DNA of 5,443 nt from Syntrophomonadaceae bacterium (lineage in GTDB: Bacteria > Bacillota > Dethiobacteria > DTU022): assembly GCA_007131435.1 (NCBI GenBank), contig SLQM01000100.1, positions 1 to 5,443 of the forward strand, in the 5' to 3' direction. Position numbers and translations under genes: made by a program. Under the pieces are notes generated by a model. It was not told where the DNA came from and did not search any database. It saw nothing but the letters and a program-made list of their open reading frames with translations. Position 1 is the stretch's first letter, and the number at the start of each line of letters is the position of its first letter. Below are positions 1-5,443 of the stretch, one piece after another.

Positions 1-663
1 ATCAACGGGTCATCAGAGTTTCTTAATTCTATCGCCATGGGTCTGACAACATTTCTTTTTAACCGGGTGCTCCTGGTTTATCTCGGCAGTGCCGGGGTTG
101 CTGCATTTGCCATGGTTCAATATCTTTTGATGTTTGGTTCGGTAGTCTTTATTGGGATCAGTATCGGTTCGCAGCCGATCCTCAGTTACAACCATGGAGC
201 AGGCCTGACTACCAGGGTAAAAGGTATCTTAAAGCGCCTGGTCCTTGCTTCTGCCCTGCTGGCGCTGGTCTTTTTTGTTGTCCTGCGCAACCAGTCTGCC
301 GCCATGATAGCCCTGTTTATTCCCGATCACCCCGAAACAGCATACCTGACCATGCAGGCTGCTGGATATATTAGCTGGGCCCTGCTTTTTATGCCTGTCG
401 GTATCATCGGGTCGATGTTTTTCACCTCACTGGAAAAGGCCGGTAATTCCTTGATAGTGGCCCTGTCGCGCGGGCTTTTATTTACTGTAATTGGGCTGCT
501 TATCTTTCCCCAACTTTGGGGTGAGATAGGGATCTGGGTAACTCCGGTGTTTGCGGAAGCAGTAACATCAATAGTTACAATTATGCTTTTCTACCGCTGG
601 ATAACCGGTGCCAGGGAAGCAGCTTTGTCACAGGTGCCAGAACCGGCAATTCAAACGGAATAA
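1..663 (+). CDS. MATE-family efflux transporter, C-terminal half (5' end outside window)
   Basis: The reading frame is open from base 1 to the TAA at 661-663, giving 220 residues. The ATG at 37 is internal, because the 12 codons before it (INGSSEFLNSIA) already read as family sequence. MATE proteins are usually about 440-460 residues with 12 membrane helices, so this is roughly the second six-helix bundle. The stretch SEFLNSIAMGLTTFLFNRVL followed by GISIGSQPILSYNHGA (about residues 55-70 of the fragment) is typical of the MepA-like branch, where Na+ or H+ influx drives export of cationic drugs or metabolites. Hydrophobic helices follow, with a short polar tail (about residues 205-220). The protein would sit in the cytoplasmic membrane. 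It converges on the DMT permease downstream. The family assignment is firm; the substrate cannot be told from sequence, and upstream operon partners are not visible. Confidence 0.9.
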   Translation: MNGSSEFLNSIAMGLTTFLFNRVLLVYLGSAGVAAFAMVQYLLMFGSVVFIGISIGSQPILSYNHGAGLTTRVKGILKRLVLASALLALVFFVVLRNQSAAMIALFIPDHPETAYLTMQAAGYISWALLFMPVGIIGSMFFTSLEKAGNSLIVALSRGLLFTVIGLLIFPQLWGEIGIWVTPVFAEAVTSIVTIMLFYRWITGAREAALSQVPEPAIQTE

Positions 664-668
664 AAGCC

Positions 669-710
669 CTGCTATTTCTGAAGTGCTGGATTATTATATT
701 TACATAGCAG
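669..710. terminator. Possible weak hairpin between convergent genes
   Basis: A perfect 7-base inverted repeat, CTGCTAT (669-675) and ATAGCAG (704-710), flanks a 28-base loop. It lies in the 64-base gap between the MATE stop and the stop of the minus-strand permease. Convergent genes commonly share a terminator here. However, the loop is long, the stem is not GC-rich, and the only T-run (725-729) is 14 bases beyond the stem. It is therefore a poor intrinsic terminator and may be chance. Confidence 0.2.
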
Positions 711-727
711 CATTAATGAATTACTTT

Positions 728-1660
728 TTACCCTGAAGCTGTTCCTTCGCCCGGTTCGTGGTATTCCTGCGGAGCCGGGGCAAAGCGATTGGTCCCCCAT
801 ACCCCGGCAAGGATTGCGGCAGTACCGACCAGTTGGTACCAAAATACTGTTTCACCTCGGAATATCACCCCGGCCGATATGGCGACAACTGTAACCATGT
901 TGGCGAAAACAGAAGCCTGGGTAGCGGTTACTTTACTTAAAACATAGTTATACATGAAAAAAGCGCCTACAGAAGAAACTATGCCCAGGTAAAGCACGGG
1001 CCCCCACATGTCAGCCAGCGGGTATAAGTAAAGGTTAATGCTCCCGGCATGGAGGTGCTCTCCCAGCGCTATTGCATTAAAAGTAACAGCTCCCACAACC
1101 ATCATTACCCAGGTTGTCTGCAGCGGTGAAAAGTTGGCCGATGCCTTCCTCGAAGCTATATTATAACAGGCCGCTGATGCAACAGCGCCGAGCAGGGCCA
1201 GGGTTCCCAGGGGGTTGACACCGGCCACGGAACGGTTATCCATGAAGATGATGAATATAACTCCAACAACCGAGGCGATAATGAATAATACCTGGAAGCG
1301 GTTGGGGTACTCTTTGAGGATAAAGGCCGAAAGTATTGCTACGAATATCGGGATGATGGCGATCATCATCCCCGAGTACGAAGCAGATGTCAGCAGAACC
1401 CCCATCGTTTCGCTGGAGAAATATAGAATGGGCTGAAAAATGGCCAGCGGTAACAGTCTCAGGTAACCTGAAGGGTTAACATTAATCTTAATAACCCCGG
1501 TTATTCTTAAAAAGCCCATGGCCAGGACCGCAGCGGCAAAGCGCAGGCCCAGCAGGTGGAAAGGTTGTATATGGTCAAGCGCCCCCTTGGTGAACATGAA
1601 AGACATCCCCCAGGTTAGGGCTACACCGACACCGGCCATGTAAGGCAAATAACGAAGCAT
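728..1660 (-). CDS. EamA/DMT-superfamily permease (10-helix drug/metabolite transporter type)
   Basis: A 310-residue membrane protein, the usual length for two-domain EamA permeases (about 290-310). The first EamA repeat spans about residues 8-138. It opens with the characteristic helix ALTWGMSFMFTKGAL and ends near IPIFVAILSAFILKEYP, with the family's proline and Lys-Glu. The second repeat spans about 150-290 and ends with the hallmark pattern of a helix, GE at 269-270, then Q at 276 and G at 279. The tail (about 292-310) is hydrophilic, with several acidic residues. Such proteins move amino acids, nucleosides or other metabolites across the cytoplasmic membrane, often outward; the substrate here is unknown. 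The ATG at 1660 is chosen because it starts just before the first helix. A purine-rich GGGAGAG (1672-1678 on the complement) lies upstream but at rather long spacing. The gene is monocistronic in view and diverges from the lipoprotein operon. Confidence 0.92.
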   Translation of the reverse strand: MLRYLPYMAGVGVALTWGMSFMFTKGALDHIQPFHLLGLRFAAAVLAMGFLRITGVIKINVNPSGYLRLLPLAIFQPILYFSSETMGVLLTSASYSGMMIAIIPIFVAILSAFILKEYPNRFQVLFIIASVVGVIFIIFMDNRSVAGVNPLGTLALLGAVASAACYNIASRKASANFSPLQTTWVMMVVGAVTFNAIALGEHLHAGSINLYLYPLADMWGPVLYLGIVSSVGAFFMYNYVLSKVTATQASVFANMVTVVAISAGVIFRGETVFWYQLVGTAAILAGVWGTNRFAPAPQEYHEPGEGTASG

Positions 1661-1764
1661 ACTATAAAATTCTCTCCCAAAACGATAAACTAAGCATAAC
1701 TATACAATAAAGCCACCGTAAGGGGAAGAGATAAAAAAATTTTTGCTTTGCATCTTGAGAAACT

Positions 1765-1774
1765 ATTGATCAAT
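1765..1774. promoter_or_regulatory. 10-base palindrome over the -35 box, possible operator
   Basis: ATTGATCAAT is a perfect 10-base palindrome that coincides with the proposed -35 element. A repressor binding here would block RNA polymerase, so it is a reasonable operator candidate. No regulator gene is present in the window to pair with it. The motif is short enough to occur by chance. Confidence 0.25.
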
Positions 1775-1795
1775 CTTTTTATTTCAGGATATTAT
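1766..1795 (+). promoter_or_regulatory. Candidate sigma-A-type promoter for the lipoprotein-permease operon
   Basis: TTGATC (1766-1771) and TATTAT (1790-1795) are separated by 18 bases, within the accepted range for the housekeeping sigma factor. Each box matches consensus at most positions: TTGA of TTGACA, and TAT-AT of TATAAT. Transcription would begin near 1802, about 40 bases before the lipoprotein ATG. The T-rich spacer (1776-1784) and the upstream A-tract are compatible. In AT-rich DNA such matches also arise by chance, so this is a moderate call. Confidence 0.45.
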
Positions 1796-1800
1796 AGTGC

Positions 1801-1813
1801 CAGGTCTAACCTG
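1801..1813. promoter_or_regulatory. Short inverted repeat at the predicted transcription start
   Basis: CAGGT (1801-1805) and ACCTG (1809-1813) form a 5-base inverted repeat with a 3-base centre, exactly where the transcript of the candidate promoter would begin. It could be an operator half-site pair or a small 5' hairpin that protects the mRNA. No T-run follows it, so it is not a terminator. It is a weak signal on its own. Confidence 0.2.
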
Positions 1814-1827
1814 TCTGTGAACTTCCC

Positions 1828-1835
1828 GGGGGTGG
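1828..1835 (+). promoter_or_regulatory. Ribosome binding site of the lipoprotein gene
   Basis: GGGGGTGG lies six bases before the ATG at 1842. It is G-rich rather than the canonical AGGAGG but complementary enough to the 16S rRNA tail. Together with the lipoprotein signal peptide that starts immediately after, it fixes this start. Confidence 0.6.
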
Positions 1836-1841
1836 GTAAAA

Positions 1842-2645
1842 ATGCTGTCATTCAAAAAAACAGCGCTCTATTTTATTTTTACAATGATTTTAATAAACTT
1901 CCTTAGCGGATGCAGCGGTGAAAGGACGACTGAGGAATTTTTAGAATCGTATTCGGTCAGGATAGGAACAACTGTAAGTATCAGTAACCCTAATGGCGAT
2001 ATTACCGTAACTGGCTGGGACGGAGATAAGGTCGAGATTTATGCCTTCAAGGAAAGCATGCATGGCCAGGAAGCCCTGGATGAAGTGGATATATTTATTG
2101 AAGTTGCCGATGAGATGATTATCAGAACGGAACACCCGAGTCAGCAGGCAAAAGTATCAGTAAGTTACCAGGTTAAGCTTCCTGAAAATGTTTTCCTGGG
2201 AATCGCAGAGGGTTCAAACGGTGATATAAAGGTTGAAAATTTAAGCGGAAATGCAGTGCTCACAACTTCAAACGGCTCGATTACTGCGGTAGAGGTTAAT
2301 GGTACTGTATCTGCGCGCAGCAGCAATGGGGATATTAAGATCAGCGGAGTACGGGGGCTCGGTATCTTACAGACATCTAACGGTAATATCGATGCCGAAC
2401 TGCCCCGGCTGCCTGAAGATCTTGATATTAAGACCAGCAATGGGTCAATTACCCTTTCCCTGGCGCCCGAGCTGGAAGCGGACCTGGCTGCGAAAACATC
2501 AAATGGCTCGGTCTCTTACAGCGGTTTAAATATTGAAACCGGCGAAATTGAACAGACATCGCTTATCGGCACAATAAATGGCGGGGGCAGTAAGATAAAT
2601 ATTGCCACTTCGAACGGTTCTATCGAGCTGGTTCCTTTAAAATAA
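1842..2645 (+). CDS. DUF4097-type beta-solenoid lipoprotein
   Basis: A 267-residue exported protein. Residues 1-24 form a classic lipoprotein signal peptide: Lys5-Lys6, a hydrophobic core and the lipobox LSGC with Cys24 as the predicted lipidated residue. The mature part would be tethered to the outer face of the cytoplasmic membrane. A first Asn-Gly turn occurs at 51-52 (SNPNGDITVTGWDGDKVEI), the usual opening of DUF4097 (also described as adhesin-like) domains. From about residue 125 there are regularly spaced rungs of the form TSNGSI/SNGDI, with Asn at 126, 144, 162, 180, 200, 221 and 258, a pattern expected of a right-handed beta-helix. Members of this family are common in Bacillota and other bacteria but their function is poorly defined. 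The protein has no catalytic motif I recognise. It is followed after 24 bases by the SLC13 permease on the same strand, so co-transcription is likely and a partnership possible but unproven. Confidence 0.85.
   Translation: MLSFKKTALYFIFTMILINFLSGCSGERTTEEFLESYSVRIGTTVSISNPNGDITVTGWDGDKVEIYAFKESMHGQEALDEVDIFIEVADEMIIRTEHPSQQAKVSVSYQVKLPENVFLGIAEGSNGDIKVENLSGNAVLTTSNGSITAVEVNGTVSARSSNGDIKISGVRGLGILQTSNGNIDAELPRLPEDLDIKTSNGSITLSLAPELEADLAAKTSNGSVSYSGLNIETGEIEQTSLIGTINGGGSKINIATSNGSIELVPLK
2214..2627 (+). repeat. Protein-level repeat: TSNGS/SNGDI rungs in the lipoprotein
   Basis: Residues 125-262 of the lipoprotein contain seven Ser-Asn-Gly turns spaced 18, 18, 18, 20, 21 and 37 residues apart. 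The last interval equals two rungs, with a degenerate Ile-Asn-Gly turn at 245-247 between them. The codons for the motif vary (tcaaacggt, agcaatggg, tctaacggt), so this is an old, selected protein repeat and not a recent DNA tandem array. Confidence 0.8.
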
Positions 2646-2669
2646 GCATACGGGGGGTGCCCGGGAGTT

Positions 2670-4445
2670 ATGCTGCAGCAGTACCTGGTTTTCATAACTC
2701 TAATTCTAATTCTTGCCCTTTTTATGTGGGGCCGTTGGCGCTATGATATTGTTGCCCTTGTAGGCCTTTTATTCTTAACCCTGCTCGGCATCATACCTGG
2801 TGAAAAAGCGTTTTCCGGTTTTAGCCACCCGGCTGTAATAACGGTCGCCGCAGTTTTAATAATCAGCAGGGCCTTAATGAATGCCGGGATTGTGGATTCC
2901 CTTGTTCGTATCATGGCCCGTATCAACCAAAATTTTCAACTTCAGCTGGGTACCCTGGTTTTGGCTGTGACTGTTTGTTCGGCATTCATGAACAACATTG
3001 GCGCGCTGGCCCTGTTTATGCCGGTGGCGATCAGGATGGCCCGTAAAAGTAAGCGGTCTGCTTCTATTTTCCTGATGCCCCTGGCGTTTGGTTCGCTCCT
3101 TGGCGGCTTAATGACCCAGATCGGAACACCACCAAATATTATAATTTCCCTCTATCGTCTTGAATCCGGCGCTGCCGAGCCATTCCGGATGTTTGATTTT
3201 GCCCCGGTTGGCGCCGGTGTAGCCCTGGCAGGAGTATTATTCATAATTGCCGTTGGCTGGTATTTAATCCCCTGCCGCCAGGGCAGGATGTCGCCTGAAG
3301 ACCTGTTTAAAATTGAAAACTACCTGACCGAGGTTTATGTTCCGGAAGGGTCTAAGTATGCCGGCAAAAGACTTCTGGATCTTGGCTATGCTACTGAAGG
3401 GGATGTTACAGTTGTCGGTCTTGTCCGCAACAAGAAAAAGCTGCCCTTCTTTTCGCCTTACCGGGTTTTTAATGAGGGAGATCATATCATCATTAAGGCC
3501 AATGCCGAGGACTTAAAAGAATTTCTTGAAAATACCGGTTTTGAACTGACTGCATCCAGGAAGCTCAGCGCTGAAGACCTGAGCTCCGATGAAATCAGTA
3601 TCGTTGAAGCGGTGGTTACCGCTAATTCAGCTTTGGAGAAGCAGACAGCCCGTTCGCTCAACCTGCGCTCTGTTTATGGAATTAACCTGCTCGGCATATC
3701 AAGGGAGGGTGCCCAGTTGAAAACCCGCCCGGATCGGGTTGTATTCCGGTCGGGTGACGTTTTGCTTTTACAGGGAAGGGTAGAAGTCCTGCGCAGTGTT
3801 ATGTCTTCGCTGGGCTGCCTGCCCCTGGTTGAAAGGGGTATTAAATTAGGGCAGCCAAGAAAAGTATTTCTCAGCCTTGGCATTTTTGCTTCAGCCCTGG
3901 TTTTGACTGCTTTCGGTTTTTTGCCGATCCAGGTAGCTTTTATGGCTGCTGCAGTTCTATTATTATTAACGGGGTTTATTTCGCTCAGGGAAATGTATGA
4001 AAGCATAGATTGGCCTGTTATAGTGCTCCTGGGGGCTATGATACCTGTCAGTAATGCCCTGGAAACAACCGGTGGGGCGCAAACTATTGGTGTGGCAATT
4101 TATACTGCTGCCGGTAATATGGCGCCATGGGCCACCCTTGCCCTGTTGATGCTTATAACAACCCTTTTGTCGAACGTGGTTAACAATGCAGCCGCAGCGC
4201 TCTTAATGGCCCCAATTGCCATCAGCATCGCTAAGGGTCTTACAGTATCACCTGATCCGTTATTGATGATAGTGGCAGTTGGCGCATCATGTGCATTCCT
4301 AACACCGATTGGTCACCAGTCAAACACCCTGGTCATGGGCCCCGGCGGCTATCACTTTGGCGATTACTGGCGAATGGGCCTGCCTCTTACCCTGCTCGTT
4401 ATCCTTGTTGCAGTCCCCCTGGTGATGATGGTTTGGCCGCTATAA
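2670..4445 (+). CDS. SLC13/DASS-type permease with two internal RCK_C (TrkA_C) domains, copy 1
   Basis: A 591-residue membrane transporter with the split layout of YfbS-like SLC13 permeases (about 600 residues). The N-terminal permease half is about residues 1-200, two RCK_C domains lie at about 218-293 and 309-386, and the C-terminal permease half is about 398-591. The N-half carries FMNNIGALALFMPVA (106-120) and IGTPPNIIIS (151-160). The C-half carries SNVVNNAAAALLMAPIA (501-517) and IGHQSNTLVMGPGGY (547-561). In characterised relatives these paired hairpin motifs bind the substrate and Na+. The family moves dicarboxylates, sulfate or related anions with cations; the substrate here is unknown. 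RCK_C domains bind small ligands in the cytoplasm and probably gate transport. The start at 2670 is backed by matching N-termini in the two copies. Its ribosome site is odd: GGGAG (2663-2667) sits only two bases before ATG, while a G-run at 2652-2657 is at 12. It follows the lipoprotein after 24 bases. Confidence 0.9.
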   Translation: MLQQYLVFITLILILALFMWGRWRYDIVALVGLLFLTLLGIIPGEKAFSGFSHPAVITVAAVLIISRALMNAGIVDSLVRIMARINQNFQLQLGTLVLAVTVCSAFMNNIGALALFMPVAIRMARKSKRSASIFLMPLAFGSLLGGLMTQIGTPPNIIISLYRLESGAAEPFRMFDFAPVGAGVALAGVLFIIAVGWYLIPCRQGRMSPEDLFKIENYLTEVYVPEGSKYAGKRLLDLGYATEGDVTVVGLVRNKKKLPFFSPYRVFNEGDHIIIKANAEDLKEFLENTGFELTASRKLSAEDLSSDEISIVEAVVTANSALEKQTARSLNLRSVYGINLLGISREGAQLKTRPDRVVFRSGDVLLLQGRVEVLRSVMSSLGCLPLVERGIKLGQPRKVFLSLGIFASALVLTAFGFLPIQVAFMAAAVLLLLTGFISLREMYESIDWPVIVLLGAMIPVSNALETTGGAQTIGVAIYTAAGNMAPWATLALLMLITTLLSNVVNNAAAALLMAPIAISIAKGLTVSPDPLLMIVAVGASCAFLTPIGHQSNTLVMGPGGYHFGDYWRMGLPLTLLVILVAVPLVMMVWPL

Positions 4446-4446
4446 A

Positions 4447-4461
4447 GGTTGGCAGCCTTTT
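4447..4461 (+). other. Small hairpin plus T4 between the two permease genes
   Basis: GGTT-GGC-AGCC (4447-4457) can form a four-pair stem, including one G-T pair, right after the stop of copy 1, and TTTT follows. It is too short to be a reliable terminator. At most it might attenuate read-through or mark an mRNA processing point between the copies. The remaining 61-base gap is AT-rich and ends in a strong ribosome site. Confidence 0.15.
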
Positions 4462-4491
4462 GCGCCGAATAATTATTAACATAGGTTTTAT

Positions 4492-4498
4492 AAAGGAG
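4492..4498 (+). promoter_or_regulatory. Strong ribosome binding site of permease copy 2
   Basis: AAAGGAG ends eight bases before the ATG at 4507, close to ideal for a Gram-positive-type start. It is clearly better than the site in front of copy 1, so the second permease may be translated more efficiently from a shared transcript. Confidence 0.75.
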
Positions 4499-4506
4499 CA
4501 GCCTTA

Positions 4507-5443
4507 ATGCCTGCTGAACAAATCTTTATTTTTGCCACTCTTTTCCTGGTTTTAATTCTCTTTGTCTGGGGCAAATGGCGCTACGACCTGGTAGCGATTT
4601 TTGCCCTGCTGCTTGTAACAATATCCGGTCTCGTTCCGGCAGCAGATGCCTTTTCTGGATTTGGCCACCCCGCAGTTATCACCGTGGCAGCAGTCCTGAT
4701 AGTCAGCCGGGCGCTTTTTAATTCCGGAATGGTAGATTACATTGTCCGCCTGATGAATTTTGCCGGGGAAAATCCAATTGCCCAGTTGGCAGTGCTGGTA
4801 ACTGCTGTAACAATATGCTCCGGTTTCATGAATAATATTGGGGCACTGGCCCTTTTTATGCCAGTGGCGATTCGAATGGCCAGGAAAAGTGAAGTTTCGC
4901 CGTCCCTATTCTTGATGCCCCTTGCTTTTAGTTCCCTGCTGGGAGGTTTAATCACCCAGGTTGGAACCCCCCCGAACATTATTATATCCATTTTCAGGGA
5001 AGAGACAGCAGCCGGAACTCCATTCCGGATGTTTGATTTTGCTCCCGTGGGTGCCGGTATTGCTTTTGCGGGAGTGCTGTTTATACTGCTTGTCGGCTGG
5101 AGACTGATCCCCCGGCGAAAAGGCCAGCTGTCACGGGAGGAACTTTTTGAAATCGATAGCTACATTACCGAACTGCTGGTACCTGAAAAATCATCGCTTA
5201 CCGGTAAAAGGTTGCGCGACCTGGAGCAGGCTACAGAGGGAGATATCACCGTAATTGGCCATCAGCGTGACGAACAAAAATTCCCTGCCCCGTCTCCTCA
5301 CCGGACATTTAAGGAGGGCGACACTTTAATCGTCAGGGCCAGCGCTGAAGACCTGCAGGAACTGCTTGATGCGACCGGTTTAAAGCTTGAAGAATCGGGT
5401 AAATTTGACCGGGAAACCCTGAGCTCAGATGAAATAGCTTTAA
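4507..5443 (+). CDS. SLC13/DASS-type permease with internal RCK_C domain, copy 2 (3' end outside window)
   Basis: The frame is open from the ATG at 4507 to the window edge, giving 312 complete codons without a stop. It begins MPAEQIFIFATLFLVLILF and lines up with copy 1 without gaps after a one-residue N-terminal offset (194 of 311 identities by hand count). It contains the N-terminal permease half (about 1-201) with FMNNIGALALFMPVA (107-121) and VGTPPNIIIS (152-161). A first RCK_C domain follows at about 219-294. The window stops at LSSDEIAL, where the second RCK_C domain would begin. By comparison with copy 1, about 280 residues are missing. It should be a cytoplasmic-membrane anion or carboxylate symporter like its neighbour, either a second isoform or a partner subunit, since structurally known SLC13 relatives are dimers. 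It lies 61 bases after copy 1 on the same strand. Confidence 0.9.
   Translation, partial: MPAEQIFIFATLFLVLILFVWGKWRYDLVAIFALLLVTISGLVPAADAFSGFGHPAVITVAAVLIVSRALFNSGMVDYIVRLMNFAGENPIAQLAVLVTAVTICSGFMNNIGALALFMPVAIRMARKSEVSPSLFLMPLAFSSLLGGLITQVGTPPNIIISIFREETAAGTPFRMFDFAPVGAGIAFAGVLFILLVGWRLIPRRKGQLSREELFEIDSYITELLVPEKSSLTGKRLRDLEQATEGDITVIGHQRDEQKFPAPSPHRTFKEGDTLIVRASAEDLQELLDATGLKLEESGKFDRETLSSDEIAL

Larger units (their letters stand above)
1661..1841. other. AT-rich divergent intergenic spacer
   Basis: This 181-base gap separates the divergent starts of the DMT permease and the lipoprotein. It contains an A7T5 tract (1733-1744), which is a rigid A-tract of the kind that can act as an UP-like element. 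It also holds a plausible rightward promoter and two short palindromes, listed separately. For the leftward gene I find a TATAGT at 1699-1704 (complement) but no acceptable -35 box at 16-18 bases, so its promoter is not assigned. No small ORF with a ribosome site is convincing, and I see no riboswitch-like fold by eye. Confidence 0.6.
2670..5443 (+). repeat. Tandem gene duplication of the SLC13-RCK_C permease
   Basis: The two permease genes form a direct repeat with a period of 1840 bases (codon n of copy 1 matches codon n+1 of copy 2). About 62% of residues are identical over the 311 that can be compared (2670-3602 against 4510-5442). Most DNA is diverged at third positions, so the duplication is old. 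The longest identical DNA block I noticed is 23 bases (3180-3202 and 5020-5042), coding the conserved PFRMFDFA segment. Confidence 0.88.

Noticed and set aside
758..940. Plus-strand 60-codon open frame opposite the DMT permease
   Set aside because: It lies wholly inside the minus-strand permease, has no ribosome site and reads as non-protein-like sequence; it is a shadow of the real gene.
1215..1436. Plus-strand 73-codon open frame inside the DMT permease
   Set aside because: It is antisense to a well-supported membrane protein, with no ribosome site and no family resemblance.
1699..1727. Minus-strand promoter for the DMT permease with TATAGT as -10
   Set aside because: The sequence 17 bases upstream reads TTCCCC on the complement, a poor -35, and shifts of one base do no better.
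1733..1744. A7T5 tract read as a terminator
   Set aside because: There is no GC-rich stem next to it; it fits a simple A-tract in AT-rich promoter DNA better.
2165..2440. Minus-strand 91-codon open frame opposite the lipoprotein
   Set aside because: It arises from the repetitive Ser-Asn-Gly codons on the coding strand; the composition is Ser/Pro/Leu-rich with no recognisable motif.
3674..4006. Minus-strand 110-codon open frame opposite permease copy 1
   Set aside because: It overlaps both the second RCK_C domain and membrane helices of a clear gene and has no independent support.
4460..4494. Internal promoter for permease copy 2 (TTGCGC with TATAAA)
   Set aside because: The spacing is 23 bases and the -10-like box overlaps the ribosome binding site, so transcription would start too close to the ATG.
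4289..4507. Plus-strand 72-codon open frame spanning the end of copy 1 and the gap
   Set aside because: It starts inside the permease in another frame, has no ribosome site, and most of it is a frame-shifted reading of conserved permease sequence.
4737..4991. Minus-strand 84-codon open frame opposite permease copy 2
   Set aside because: It is antisense to the conserved FMNNIGA/GTPPN region of copy 2, so the coding constraint is on the other strand.

Overview
The window looks like chromosomal DNA from a low-to-middle GC bacterium, most plausibly a Bacillota (clostridial) lineage. The hints are the lipoprotein with a short, lysine-led signal peptide, the GGAG/GGGGG-type ribosome binding sites and the general protein style. 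This taxonomic call is inference; there is no rRNA or other marker gene here. Every recognisable gene is membrane-bound or predicted to be membrane-anchored: three transporter families and one lipoprotein. I see no mobile element, CRISPR array, tRNA or rRNA.

Layout. Positions 1-663 (+) are the C-terminal half of a MATE-family multidrug/cation antiporter, cut by the window edge. It converges on a complete EamA/DMT-family permease (728-1660, minus strand), with a 64-base gap that holds only a weak possible hairpin. A 181-base AT-rich divergent spacer (1661-1841) carries a plausible sigma-A-type promoter reading right, plus two short palindromes. To the right lies a probable three-gene operon on the + strand: a DUF4097-type lipoprotein (1842-2645), then two tandem SLC13/DASS-type permeases, each with RCK_C (TrkA_C) domains inserted between the permease halves (2670-4445 complete; 4507-5443 running off the window).

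The most interesting part is this right-hand unit. The two permeases are paralogs of each other: a gap-free hand alignment over 311 residues gives 194 identities, about 62%. The stretch carrying the first-half binding-site motifs is nearly identical, while the cytoplasmic RCK_C part has drifted much more. Upstream and apparently co-transcribed is an exported lipoprotein made of regularly spaced TSNGS/SNGDI rungs, predicted to form a surface beta-solenoid. A possible reading is a surface lipoprotein working with a two-subunit or two-isoform anion/carboxylate permease under different cytoplasmic ligand control. That functional link is inference from gene order only. Nothing in the sequence identifies the substrate, and I do not claim that a wholly new system is demonstrated.
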